DNA of 64,000 nucleotides from an uncultured Carboxylicivirga sp. (GTDB taxonomy: Bacteria; Bacteroidota; Bacteroidia; Bacteroidales; Marinilabiliaceae), in assembly GCA_947503525.1 (NCBI GenBank), contig CANNEA010000008.1, forward strand, positions 124,001 through 188,000, given 5' to 3'. Made by a program: the position numbers and the translations under genes. A model generated the notes under the pieces. It ran no database searches and was not told the origin of the DNA. It saw nothing but the letters and a program-made list of their open reading frames with translations. Numbering within the stretch: the stretch's first letter is position 1; the number at the start of each line of letters is the position of its first letter. This document shows, in pieces, positions 56,651 to 64,000 of this stretch.

Positions 56651-58258
56651 ATGAAAACTAAAATCCAATTTTTGCTAGTGAGTATTCTAGCCGTTATAGC
56701 CTCCTGTACTTCACCAGATGAAGTTAGTGTTGCCACACTCCTTAGAGAAATGGTTGATCGTGATGCTGTAACTAACTTTCCGCAAGCTGATTTTCGCTTA
56801 AAACAATCGAGCAGTTACAACCGAGCTTCGGTAAGTCCTGAAGATAGTGTGGGTTGGTTTACCAATCATGATTTTAACTCAAATGATAAAGACCAAAATT
56901 TTATCCGTATAGAAGAGAATAATGGAAAGAAAGAATGGGTGCTGATGGATCACGAAGGCCCAGGAGCTATTGTACGCACTTGGATGCCACTGAAAAATGC
57001 GAAAAAGCCAGGAACAGATATTATCATCAAATTTTATCTGGATGGAGATACAGTACCTGCGCTTGAAGGTAATATGTTGGGGCTATTGGATGGCACTGAT
57101 TTGTTCCCTTTCCCTTTAGCACATAAGTCCTTGCGTTCTGCGGTATCATTCTTTCCTATCCCTTATGCTAGAAGCTGTAAGGTGACTGTGACAAAGCGTC
57201 CCTTCTTCTTTATCTTTACCTATAGAGAATATGCCGAAGGCACAGCGGTGAAAACTTTCACAATGGAAGATTATAACAAGGCCCAACCACAGATAGAACA
57301 AGTGTGTGAAGACTTATTGAATTCAGAAAAGGCAGTAGAAGGCAATGTGCTTAAGCTCAATGAAACTCTAGTTACGAACGAAGAAAAAGCCATTGTTTTG
57401 CCACAAGGCACAGCTGCTGTGCGTGAGCTTTCGTTAAAGCTAGCTGACTATACGGATTCATTGCTTATGCGCTCGGTAATTCTTAAGATGGAATGCGATG
57501 GGAAGCCTACCATTTGGTGTCCTATTGGCGAGTTCTTTGGTTCGGGTATTGGTCTCAATCCTTATCAGGGTTGGTACCGCACGGTGGCCGAAGATGGTAC
57601 TTTGTCTTGCCGCTGGGTAATGCCTTATCAGGAATCGGCTAAGGTGTCTGTGCTTAATCTGGGTGTTGAAAGCATTGATATTGAGTTGAAAGCCATTGTT
57701 GGAGATTATATATGGACGGAGAATAGTATGTATTTTAATGCTGCCTGGCGAGGAGAAAACCCTGTACCTACGCGTCCGTTTTCGGATTGGAATTATGTTA
57801 CTCTGAAAGGTCGTGGTGTATATGTGGGTGATGCCTTAACGGTTTACAACCCGGTGAAGAAATGGTGGGGCGAAGGTGATGAAAAAATATGGGTCGATGG
57901 CGAAGATTTTCCATCTCTATTTGGTACCGGAACAGAGGACTATTATGGCTACTCTTGGGGTGGTATGAGCAACGACTTTTACGAGCACCCGTTCCACGCT
58001 CAGCCACGTAGTAATGTCTACAATAAACTCAATAGAAAAAAGGAGAAATTTGTAAGAAACACCCAAGGTTATAGCACCGAAACCCGAACTCGCTCTTTAG
58101 ATGGTATGCCTTTCGGTACTTCGCTGCAGCTGGATATGGAAGTATGGAGCTGGACCGATTGTGATATGGCTTATGGCGTAGGAGCGTATTGGTATGGTGA
58201 TGCTGCTACCACTTCTAACCGAGTACCTGACCCACAAGGGGTGTTAAGGGCACATTAA
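56651..58258 (+). CDS. GH172-like (DUF2961) glycosidase
   Basis: A 535-residue lipoprotein (VIASC, Cys19) of the DUF2961 family, now classed as GH172, whose known members include a difructose-anhydride synthase/hydrolase and D-arabinofuranosidases. Recognisable segments: a DHEGPGAIVRTWM strand (residues about 98-110), FFGSGIGLNPYQ, YFNAAWRGENP and GTGTEDYYGYSWGGM. The family fold is a double beta-jelly roll that oligomerises. The Glu residues in GTGTED and upstream strands are candidate catalytic groups. A fucose- or pentofuranose-type target in an algal polysaccharide is possible but not shown. It sits 9 bp after the S1_15-like sulfatase. Confidence 0.83.
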   Translation: MKTKIQFLLVSILAVIASCTSPDEVSVATLLREMVDRDAVTNFPQADFRLKQSSSYNRASVSPEDSVGWFTNHDFNSNDKDQNFIRIEENNGKKEWVLMDHEGPGAIVRTWMPLKNAKKPGTDIIIKFYLDGDTVPALEGNMLGLLDGTDLFPFPLAHKSLRSAVSFFPIPYARSCKVTVTKRPFFFIFTYREYAEGTAVKTFTMEDYNKAQPQIEQVCEDLLNSEKAVEGNVLKLNETLVTNEEKAIVLPQGTAAVRELSLKLADYTDSLLMRSVILKMECDGKPTIWCPIGEFFGSGIGLNPYQGWYRTVAEDGTLSCRWVMPYQESAKVSVLNLGVESIDIELKAIVGDYIWTENSMYFNAAWRGENPVPTRPFSDWNYVTLKGRGVYVGDALTVYNPVKKWWGEGDEKIWVDGEDFPSLFGTGTEDYYGYSWGGMSNDFYEHPFHAQPRSNVYNKLNRKKEKFVRNTQGYSTETRTRSLDGMPFGTSLQLDMEVWSWTDCDMAYGVGAYWYGDAATTSNRVPDPQGVLRAH

Positions 58259-58344
58259 TACAAAGCGCATCATTAACATTCTGTATTTGTAAAAACTCAT
58301 AAAACAGGATAGAAGAAAGCTCTTAATCACTAGTATAATTAGCA

Positions 58345-59745
58345 ATGAGAATACGTATAAAAAAACGACATCTGTTTACACTATTGCTGGCAACATTATG
58401 TATCCAGCTATGCTTTGCTCAAAACACAAAGCCCAACTTTGTGATTCTTCTTGGGGATGATATTTCGGCCAGCAGCCTCGGTTGTTACGGTTCTGAAAAT
58501 CCTCATACGAGCCCGAATATTGATCGCTTGGCTGAGGAAGGATTGCGATTTACCAATATGTTTGTGGCAGAAGCAATGTGTGCTACGACTCGTGCAGAAC
58601 TATACACAGGATTGATGCCATATAGAAATGGCTGCACAATTAACCATGCTGCTACTAAGAAAGGAACCTTAAGCATAGTGCAACATCTTGAAAAATTGGG
58701 CTATAGGGTGGGACTTACTGGGAAACGCCATTTCAGGCCTCAATCAGTTTATCCGTTCGAGTTTATCAAAGGTTTTCCGCAAAACTGCAACTATAGCGGT
58801 ACGGCCCCAGAAAGTTGGGATGGTGTTGAAGAATTTATGACCCGTGATAGTCAACAGCCTTTTTGTTTGATTATCTGCTCTATTCATGCACATTCTCCAT
58901 GGAATGCTGGAGATGCCAGCCTATGGTCTTTGGATGAATTAAAGTTGCCTAAGAATTTGGTGGATAATAAAGTTACTCGTGAGTATTATAGAGAGCATTT
59001 AGCTGAAATTCGCCTGTTTGATGAACAGGTGGGAAAAGCCCAAAAGTTGATTGAAGCTAAAGGCTTAGACGAAAATACAGCGCTTATTGTATTGGATGAA
59101 AATGGGGCAGGAATGCCTGGTGGAAAATGGACAACATACGATTGGGGTGTGCGCTCTGCCTGTGTAATGAAATGGCCGAAATCTAAGCAAGGCTCAACAA
59201 CTGCTGCCATAGCTCAATATTGTGATGTGTTACCGACGTTGATTGATGCGGCTGGTGGTGAAGTGCCAAAAGATATGGATGGCAAAAGCCTTTTGCCTGT
59301 AATAAAAGGAAAAACTGAAGATCATCGTGATCATGCTTTCTTTTTGTACAATAGCGGTAAGGAAGGCCCTGAATTTGCTAGCCGTGCCGTGACTGATGGC
59401 CGCTATAAATTGATATGGACTTTAACACCCGAAAACTTATATGCTGTGCGTACCATTAATGGTTTTGATTACGGACATACTGATAAGATGGAAGATCGTC
59501 ATGTAAGGAAACTCTATTTATCATGGTTGGCATATGCCGGTTATGATAAAACAGCCACCGAATTGGTCTGGCGCTATAGAAAGCGTCCGGAATTTCAACT
59601 GTTTGATTTGGATGTTGATCCTGAAGAAATGACTAATTTGGCTGAAGTTGAACTGTATGCTTCTAAAATTAGTGAACTTACAGCTCTGATCGAAAACTGG
59701 ATGCTAGATCAAAATGATAAATCAAGAAAACCCTCTACTTTTTAG
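58345..59745 (+). CDS. Atypical S1-family sulfatase-like protein (CATTR motif)
   Basis: A 466-residue protein with a type I leader (LCFAQ). The alkaline-phosphatase-type fold is clear: Asp38-Asp39 in LLGDDISASS, a GKWTTYDWGVR strand, and a C-terminal LFDLDVDPEEMTNLA segment. The active site is unusual: Cys79-Ala-Thr-Thr-Arg83 has Thr where CxPxR requires Pro (or Ala); the SDNG metal motif is DENG (Asp251, Glu252, Asn253), placing Glu at the usual Asp ligand; and GKWH is GKRH (Lys127, His129 kept). It could be a sulfatase with unusual maturation, or a non-sulfatase member of the superfamily. The next gene begins one base after its stop. Confidence 0.85.
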   Translation: MRIRIKKRHLFTLLLATLCIQLCFAQNTKPNFVILLGDDISASSLGCYGSENPHTSPNIDRLAEEGLRFTNMFVAEAMCATTRAELYTGLMPYRNGCTINHAATKKGTLSIVQHLEKLGYRVGLTGKRHFRPQSVYPFEFIKGFPQNCNYSGTAPESWDGVEEFMTRDSQQPFCLIICSIHAHSPWNAGDASLWSLDELKLPKNLVDNKVTREYYREHLAEIRLFDEQVGKAQKLIEAKGLDENTALIVLDENGAGMPGGKWTTYDWGVRSACVMKWPKSKQGSTTAAIAQYCDVLPTLIDAAGGEVPKDMDGKSLLPVIKGKTEDHRDHAFFLYNSGKEGPEFASRAVTDGRYKLIWTLTPENLYAVRTINGFDYGHTDKMEDRHVRKLYLSWLAYAGYDKTATELVWRYRKRPEFQLFDLDVDPEEMTNLAEVELYASKISELTALIENWMLDQNDKSRKPSTF

Positions 59746-59746
59746 T

Positions 59747-61267
59747 ATGCTAGTTGTGAATTATAAAAAAAAACAAATTAAAAATCTAGTCTTTTTATTA
59801 ATAGGCTTTTTTGCTCTAAGTTCTTGTCAGAAAGAGATAAAGGTGCAGCAACCTAATATCATCTTTATTATGGCCGATGATTTGGGTTGGCAGGATGTTG
59901 GTTTTATGGGAAGTCAATGGTTCGAAACACCTAATTTGGATGCTTTGGCTGAGGAAAGTAAAGTCTTCACCGATGCATACATGTATCCTACTTGTTCACC
60001 TTCCAGGACTGCTTTGCTTACCGGGCGTCAATCGTTTCGCACAGGAGTGTATAATGTTCCTGTATTGGAGCGAGGGAATAGCCAAACAAATATTTTTTCG
60101 CGTTGGACAGTTGGAGCGGAACACCCTGTTTATGCTGAACCATTGAATGAAATTGGCTATAAGCTTATTCACTTGGGAAAATGGCACATTGTAGGACCTA
60201 GTCCTGAAAAAGAAATTGTATATCCTTTTGAGACAAAACTCAATCAGCACCCCAACGGTGATTTGTCTTGGCTAAAAAAACATCAGGAAGAATATCAACA
60301 ATACTACCCCGTTGGGCGCGGTTTTCACGAAAATGTAGGTGGCTCATGGTGGGGCGACCCTGCTCGTGGCTATAGGGATGGCTATAAGTCAGAAAGTGGT
60401 GGCTACAAAGCGCCCTTCAAAAACCCTTTTATAGAAGACAAAGAAAATGACGAGTGGTTAACGGATCGTCTAACGGATGATGCTATTGATTTTATGCGAC
60501 ACAACAAGAATGAATCCTTCTTCGTAAATTTACATTATTATGCGCCACATCGACCTACTGTACCTAGAGATATGGAGAATTATCAGAGGTTTTTAGAAAA
60601 AACACCGGATAGCATAACTGGGCAAGGCACTAAAAGGCTGGAAGAAATAGCCGGCTATGCAACCATGATTACTTCAATTGATCAGAATGTTCAACGCATA
60701 ATCGATTATTTGGATGAGGAGGGCTTGCGAGAAAATACTATCGTAGTATTTACTTCGGACAATGGCTTTAACGGCTTACAAAGTAGTACTAATGCCTTGC
60801 GTGGAGCCAAAGGCTCAGTATATGAAGGCGGCATACGAGTGCCTGCTTTTGTCAATTGGAAAGGCAGGATAGAGACCGGTATTTCGCATGTTCCAATCTC
60901 TGGAATGGATTATTTTCCAACATTTTTAGAGCTTGCAGGTGTTACGGATTATGAAGAAGTACTCGATGGTCAAAGCTTGCTACCATTGTGGACGGGTGAA
61001 GAAGAAATGGAACGTCCATTATTTTGGCACTTGGCTAGTGCATACAAAAATCCACCGTGCTCTATTATTCGCAAAGGGAAATGGAAACTGATTCAATTCT
61101 TAAATAGTGGAAAGCTTGAGCTCTATAATCTTGAAGAGGACTTAAAAGAGAGTAAAAATTTAGCAGAACAAGAAACACAAACAAGTCAAGCCTTATTAAC
61201 AGAATTACTTGCTTGGCGCAAAGAAAACAATGTGCCTTTGCCACCGGCTTCGGTGTTGGAGTACTAA
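59747..61267 (+). CDS. S1-family sulfatase (CSPSR)
   Basis: About 506 residues from ATG 59747, chosen because it begins directly after the preceding stop and runs straight into the lipoprotein leader (ALSSC, Cys27); an upstream ATG at 59714 would overlap the previous gene by 32 bp. Hallmarks: Asp44-Asp45 in MADDLGWQD, formylglycine Cys83 in CSPSR, GKWHIV, FTSDNGF and YEGGIRVPA. The central insert (WWGDPARGYRDGYKS) and the FVNLHYYAPHRP strand set it apart from the other sulfatases of the array. It is followed after 6 bp by the propeller-type gene. Confidence 0.92.
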   Translation: MLVVNYKKKQIKNLVFLLIGFFALSSCQKEIKVQQPNIIFIMADDLGWQDVGFMGSQWFETPNLDALAEESKVFTDAYMYPTCSPSRTALLTGRQSFRTGVYNVPVLERGNSQTNIFSRWTVGAEHPVYAEPLNEIGYKLIHLGKWHIVGPSPEKEIVYPFETKLNQHPNGDLSWLKKHQEEYQQYYPVGRGFHENVGGSWWGDPARGYRDGYKSESGGYKAPFKNPFIEDKENDEWLTDRLTDDAIDFMRHNKNESFFVNLHYYAPHRPTVPRDMENYQRFLEKTPDSITGQGTKRLEEIAGYATMITSIDQNVQRIIDYLDEEGLRENTIVVFTSDNGFNGLQSSTNALRGAKGSVYEGGIRVPAFVNWKGRIETGISHVPISGMDYFPTFLELAGVTDYEEVLDGQSLLPLWTGEEEMERPLFWHLASAYKNPPCSIIRKGKWKLIQFLNSGKLELYNLEEDLKESKNLAEQETQTSQALLTELLAWRKENNVPLPPASVLEY

Positions 61268-61273
61268 ACCTTA

Positions 61274-62857
61274 ATGAAAATGAATATTATTATGAAGATC
61301 ACTAAAACAGTTTTACTGGGGCTAATGGCTGGAGTTATAGCAGCTTGTTCGTCATCTACTCAGGAAACTACTTGGAGTATTGATAATCAGTCGGATTGGC
61401 GGAATAATGTAACTGAGAAATCAAATATTAAAATTATTGATGGGAAAATTACACCAACAACAAATGAGGCTACCTATCTTAGTTCGATAAAAAAATACAA
61501 AACCAAGCGTACATTAAAGTCCATCACTCTTTCGCAATCCCCTGAATGGATGAACTGGAATCCCATAAATAATGTAGGTCCTTCTAACCTTGGTGATGCT
61601 CCGGTAGCCTTACAAATGGGCATCGGTAACTATTGGATGTTTGGGCGATATAATGGAGAGGATAGATGGAAGGGTTTTGAGAGTGAGACTGTCGCGTTAC
61701 AAGGCTTTCAAGAGGATCTGTGGACAACACCTTTCAAAAATCAATTCAATGCTTCTGGTGGATTAAAGCCAAGTAAAGGAGGCTACCATGCATGGCAAAG
61801 TAAGGATATGGTCACCTGGGTACATTACGGACCCGTATCTGAATATTTTTCTCGTTGGATGACAACAGCGGAGATGGTGGATGATAAAGTTTATCTCTAT
61901 TATGATTTCCCTAACGATCAGGATCCACATCTTTATATTGATGAGGATTTGACTGATGGCGAACCGGGAAAGAATATGGGAATGGCATTCAAAGATCCTT
62001 CGCACGGTTCGGATTGTGCAGTGATTCGCGATCTGGAAGGCCAGTTTCATATTATTGCCGAAGATTGGTCACCCATCAATGCTTCTACCCACGCCTGGGA
62101 TTCGCCATTGGCAACGCGTGCCGTAAGTCCTGATGGTTTTAATGATTTTGAAATACAAGCCCCACCAGTTGATGAGCGTACAGAGCCTACAGGCGAGTTC
62201 GCAGAGTATGTACATCCCCATTGGCACAAAGAAGACCCTAAAAACTACCCTGGAAAAACGGCTACCGAAGATGTGCCTCAGCACCGAGTGAAAGCTGGTG
62301 AAACGCGTGCTTACGGGAGATATGAAATACACACACCGGAGCAAAATGCTTTTGGTGATTGGTCTTCCATTGCCATTGGCGAACAGTATTATCTTTTTGC
62401 AGATTACGACCCAGCAGGCAAACATGGCCGACAAAATATGAGTGTTGCCTGGTTTACCTCTGATGATATTAATAAGCAGTTTACCTTTTGTGGAAATATT
62501 GGACAAGGGCATCCCGATCCTGATGTGATGTTTGCAGAAGGTCAGTTTTATCTTCTAACCCAAACTAAATATGACTATATAAGTGATGGACCATGGGTAG
62601 AAACAGTTGAAGTACGGGTTGGTGTAGATACTTCGAATGATGGGGCGATTGATCAATGGGGCAACTGGCAAGTAGTTAAAGAGCAATATGATTATGTAGA
62701 AGGTTTTGCCAAGCAAGTGGAAAGAATTCCTGCCCAAATAGATCTATCTGAATTACCGGAAGCTTATGGTTTTCAGTTTGAAATTAAAATGATTGATGAA
62801 ACAGATAATGATTCGAAGCCAATTATTGATAAGGTTCAAATAGCCTTTAACGATTAG
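61274..62857 (+). CDS. Beta-propeller glycosidase-like lipoprotein of unassigned family
   Basis: A 527-residue lipoprotein (VIAAC, near Cys21). Repeated strand-turn blocks look like a five-bladed propeller of the GH32/43/117 kind: YHAWQSKDMVTWVHYGPV, RWMTTAEMVDDKVYLYYDF, GSDCAVIRDLEGQFHIIAEDW, FGDWSSIAIGEQYYLFADYD and HPDPDVMFAEGQFYLLTQ. Conserved-looking acidic residues in these blocks (for example TTAEM, GSDC, DPDV) are candidates for catalysis. The length exceeds a bare propeller, with extra N-terminal (about 22-100) and C-terminal (about 460-527) regions. I do not recognise an established family. It is 25 bp upstream of the GH117-like gene and may act with it. Confidence 0.6.
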   Translation: MKMNIIMKITKTVLLGLMAGVIAACSSSTQETTWSIDNQSDWRNNVTEKSNIKIIDGKITPTTNEATYLSSIKKYKTKRTLKSITLSQSPEWMNWNPINNVGPSNLGDAPVALQMGIGNYWMFGRYNGEDRWKGFESETVALQGFQEDLWTTPFKNQFNASGGLKPSKGGYHAWQSKDMVTWVHYGPVSEYFSRWMTTAEMVDDKVYLYYDFPNDQDPHLYIDEDLTDGEPGKNMGMAFKDPSHGSDCAVIRDLEGQFHIIAEDWSPINASTHAWDSPLATRAVSPDGFNDFEIQAPPVDERTEPTGEFAEYVHPHWHKEDPKNYPGKTATEDVPQHRVKAGETRAYGRYEIHTPEQNAFGDWSSIAIGEQYYLFADYDPAGKHGRQNMSVAWFTSDDINKQFTFCGNIGQGHPDPDVMFAEGQFYLLTQTKYDYISDGPWVETVEVRVGVDTSNDGAIDQWGNWQVVKEQYDYVEGFAKQVERIPAQIDLSELPEAYGFQFEIKMIDETDNDSKPIIDKVQIAFND

Positions 62858-62882
62858 AAATTATTAAAAACTATATACAAAA

Positions 62883-63899
62883 ATGGGAAACAAGTATTTC
62901 TTAAGTATTGCAATTGTGTTATTATTTTCAATACACATTAGCTCTTGTGGTTTAAAAAAAGGAGCAACTGAAGGTGATGTATCTACGGAAAATGATACAA
63001 TTGAATTTACCTATTCTGAAGCGAAAGGAATAGGTATTGATTCTTTATATAATCGTCGTGATCCAAGTGATATCATCAAAGTTGGCGACACCTATTATAT
63101 CTGGTATACTCGAATGATTAGTCCTCAGCGATCGGGCTATTGGGGAGATATTTGGTATGCTACTTCAAGCGATGAAGGACATACCTGGAATGAACAGGGT
63201 TTAGCCTTGGCTGTTGGCGAAAAAGGGGCTTTTGATAGCCACTCAGTATTTACACCTAATATACTCACTTACGAAGGGAAGTATTATATGTATTACACGG
63301 CTGTACAACCAACACCGGGAAATACTATGGGTAAGTTTGAAAATAATAGTGTAAATGATTTTACGGCGATAGGATTAGCCGTTGCTGATCAACCTGAAGG
63401 ACCATTTGTTAGAGTAAAAAACAATCCGATTTTAGAAATTTCACCTGACTCTGTCGATTTCGATAGTTATCGGATTGACGATGCGGCCATGTTGGTTAAA
63501 GATAATCAGATATGGATGTACTATAAGGGACGTTCAAAGGTACATGGTAAAAAGGGTGCGCATTTTACTCAAATGGGGGTAGCTTTTGCAGCACAACCAG
63601 AAGGTCCATTTAAGAAGCATCCAGAACCTTTAATTGAAAAAGGACATGAGGTGTTAATTTGGCAAGAAAAAGGTGGTGTATCTTCATTAGCATCAATTAG
63701 TCAGGCCATACATTTTGCCAAGGATGGTGTTAATTTCTCTGTGAAGCAAGAAAACCTTACAGATATTCCTAAAGCTCCGGGTTTATATCGCCCACATCTA
63801 GAAAATGGTAATCAGGCGAAGGAAATTCCTGGTTGGGGGATTTCTATGATTCAAAAAAAGGGTCTAGCTTACCTTTTAAGGTATGAAATAAGAAAATAA
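62883..63899 (+). CDS. GH117-like five-bladed beta-propeller lipoprotein
   Basis: A 338-residue lipoprotein (HISSC, Cys22), paralogous to 20665-21654. It shows Asp60 in RRDPSDIIKVGDTYYIWYTR, SVFTPNIL, Asp199/Asp200 in DSYRIDDAAM and His255-Glu256 in GHEVLIWQ, matching the GH117 catalytic pattern (two Asp, His-Glu pair). It is closer to classical GH117 than the first copy in carrying the AFDSHSVFTP segment. GH117 enzymes release 3,6-anhydro-L-galactose from agar oligosaccharides, but divergent members occur in fucoidan loci. It is the last gene of the array, followed after 32 bp by the terminator. Confidence 0.78.
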   Translation: MGNKYFLSIAIVLLFSIHISSCGLKKGATEGDVSTENDTIEFTYSEAKGIGIDSLYNRRDPSDIIKVGDTYYIWYTRMISPQRSGYWGDIWYATSSDEGHTWNEQGLALAVGEKGAFDSHSVFTPNILTYEGKYYMYYTAVQPTPGNTMGKFENNSVNDFTAIGLAVADQPEGPFVRVKNNPILEISPDSVDFDSYRIDDAAMLVKDNQIWMYYKGRSKVHGKKGAHFTQMGVAFAAQPEGPFKKHPEPLIEKGHEVLIWQEKGGVSSLASISQAIHFAKDGVNFSVKQENLTDIPKAPGLYRPHLENGNQAKEIPGWGISMIQKKGLAYLLRYEIRK

Positions 63900-63931
63900 A
63901 TGATTATTTGAATAATAATCTTATAATTCAT

Positions 63932-63974
63932 AAGAAAGGGGATATAAAGCACAGCTTTATATCCCCTTTCTTTT
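63932..63974 (+). terminator. Intrinsic terminator closing the array
   Basis: A perfect 19-bp inverted repeat (63932-63950 and 63954-63972) with loop ACA, followed by TTTT. Arms read AAGAAAGGGGATATAAAGC and its exact reverse complement. It is the first strong terminator seen after the one at 3598, which supports treating 3910-63899 as one long transcriptional block or several read-through units. The A-rich left arm and T-rich right end allow function in both directions. Confidence 0.88.
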
Positions 63975-64000
63975 AGTTCACTTTATTACCTATTGAACAA

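Noticed and set aside
59714-59746. Upstream ATG for the sulfatase at 59747
   Set aside because: It would overlap the previous gene by 32 bp and put 11 extra polar residues before the lipoprotein leader; ATG 59747 fits better.

Overview
The window is AT-rich DNA from a marine-type Bacteroidota. Evidence for this is the dense run of lipoprotein or signal-peptide-bearing polysaccharide-degrading enzymes, two type IX secretion (T9SS) C-terminal sorting domains (one on the truncated gene at 1-279, one on the sulfatase at 44585-46753), an MG2/plug-like outer-membrane-associated protein, and the lack of strong Shine-Dalgarno leaders. Genus cannot be read from the sequence; a Marinilabiliales, Prolixibacteraceae or Flavobacteriaceae member is plausible. 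Every supported gene is on the + strand. Layout: 1-279 is the tail of a T9SS-secreted protein. 466-3591 is a stand-alone LacZ-type GH2 beta-galactosidase closed by a perfect 17-bp terminator hairpin. After a 318-bp leader, 3910-63899 is one long co-directional array, mostly with gaps under 60 bp and several overlaps, closed by a perfect 19-bp terminator hairpin at 63932. The array holds 16 Cys-type S1 sulfatases and a wide set of glycosidase-like enzymes: GH29, GH97, GH36-like, GH95, two GH141-like beta-helix proteins with C-terminal PDZ domains, two GH117-like, one GH43-like, two GH116-like plus the remnant of a third, a second GH2, a GH172-like (DUF2961) and an unassigned beta-propeller protein. 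It also holds three esterase-type proteins (two SGNH, one sialate-O-acetylesterase-like), a mutarotase-fold-like protein and an MG2/plug protein. Regions: 3910-15021 is an exo-glycosidase block aimed at alpha/beta-galactosyl and alpha-L-fucosyl (or L-galactosyl) residues; 15031-29391 mixes sulfatases with beta-helix and beta-propeller enzymes; 29464-42708 is a GH116/sulfatase/esterase block with a gene-decay scar; 42755-63899 is sulfatase-dominated. How it works together (inference): sulfatases and esterases strip sulfate and acyl groups so that exo-glycosidases can trim a heavily sulfated, probably acetylated, fucose- and galactose-containing algal polysaccharide (fucoidan or fucogalactan, or a sulfated agar/porphyran-type galactan) to monosaccharides in the periplasm or at the cell surface. 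The window has no SusC/SusD pair, no recognisable backbone-cleaving endo-enzyme, no regulator and no formylglycine-generating maturase, so it looks like the debranching and desulfation arm of a larger locus. The most notable points are the sheer sulfatase diversity (including one with a CATTR active-site motif instead of CxPxR), the PDZ-fused beta-helix glycosidases, the GH116 remnant at 38295-38513, and the unassigned propeller protein at 61274-62857.
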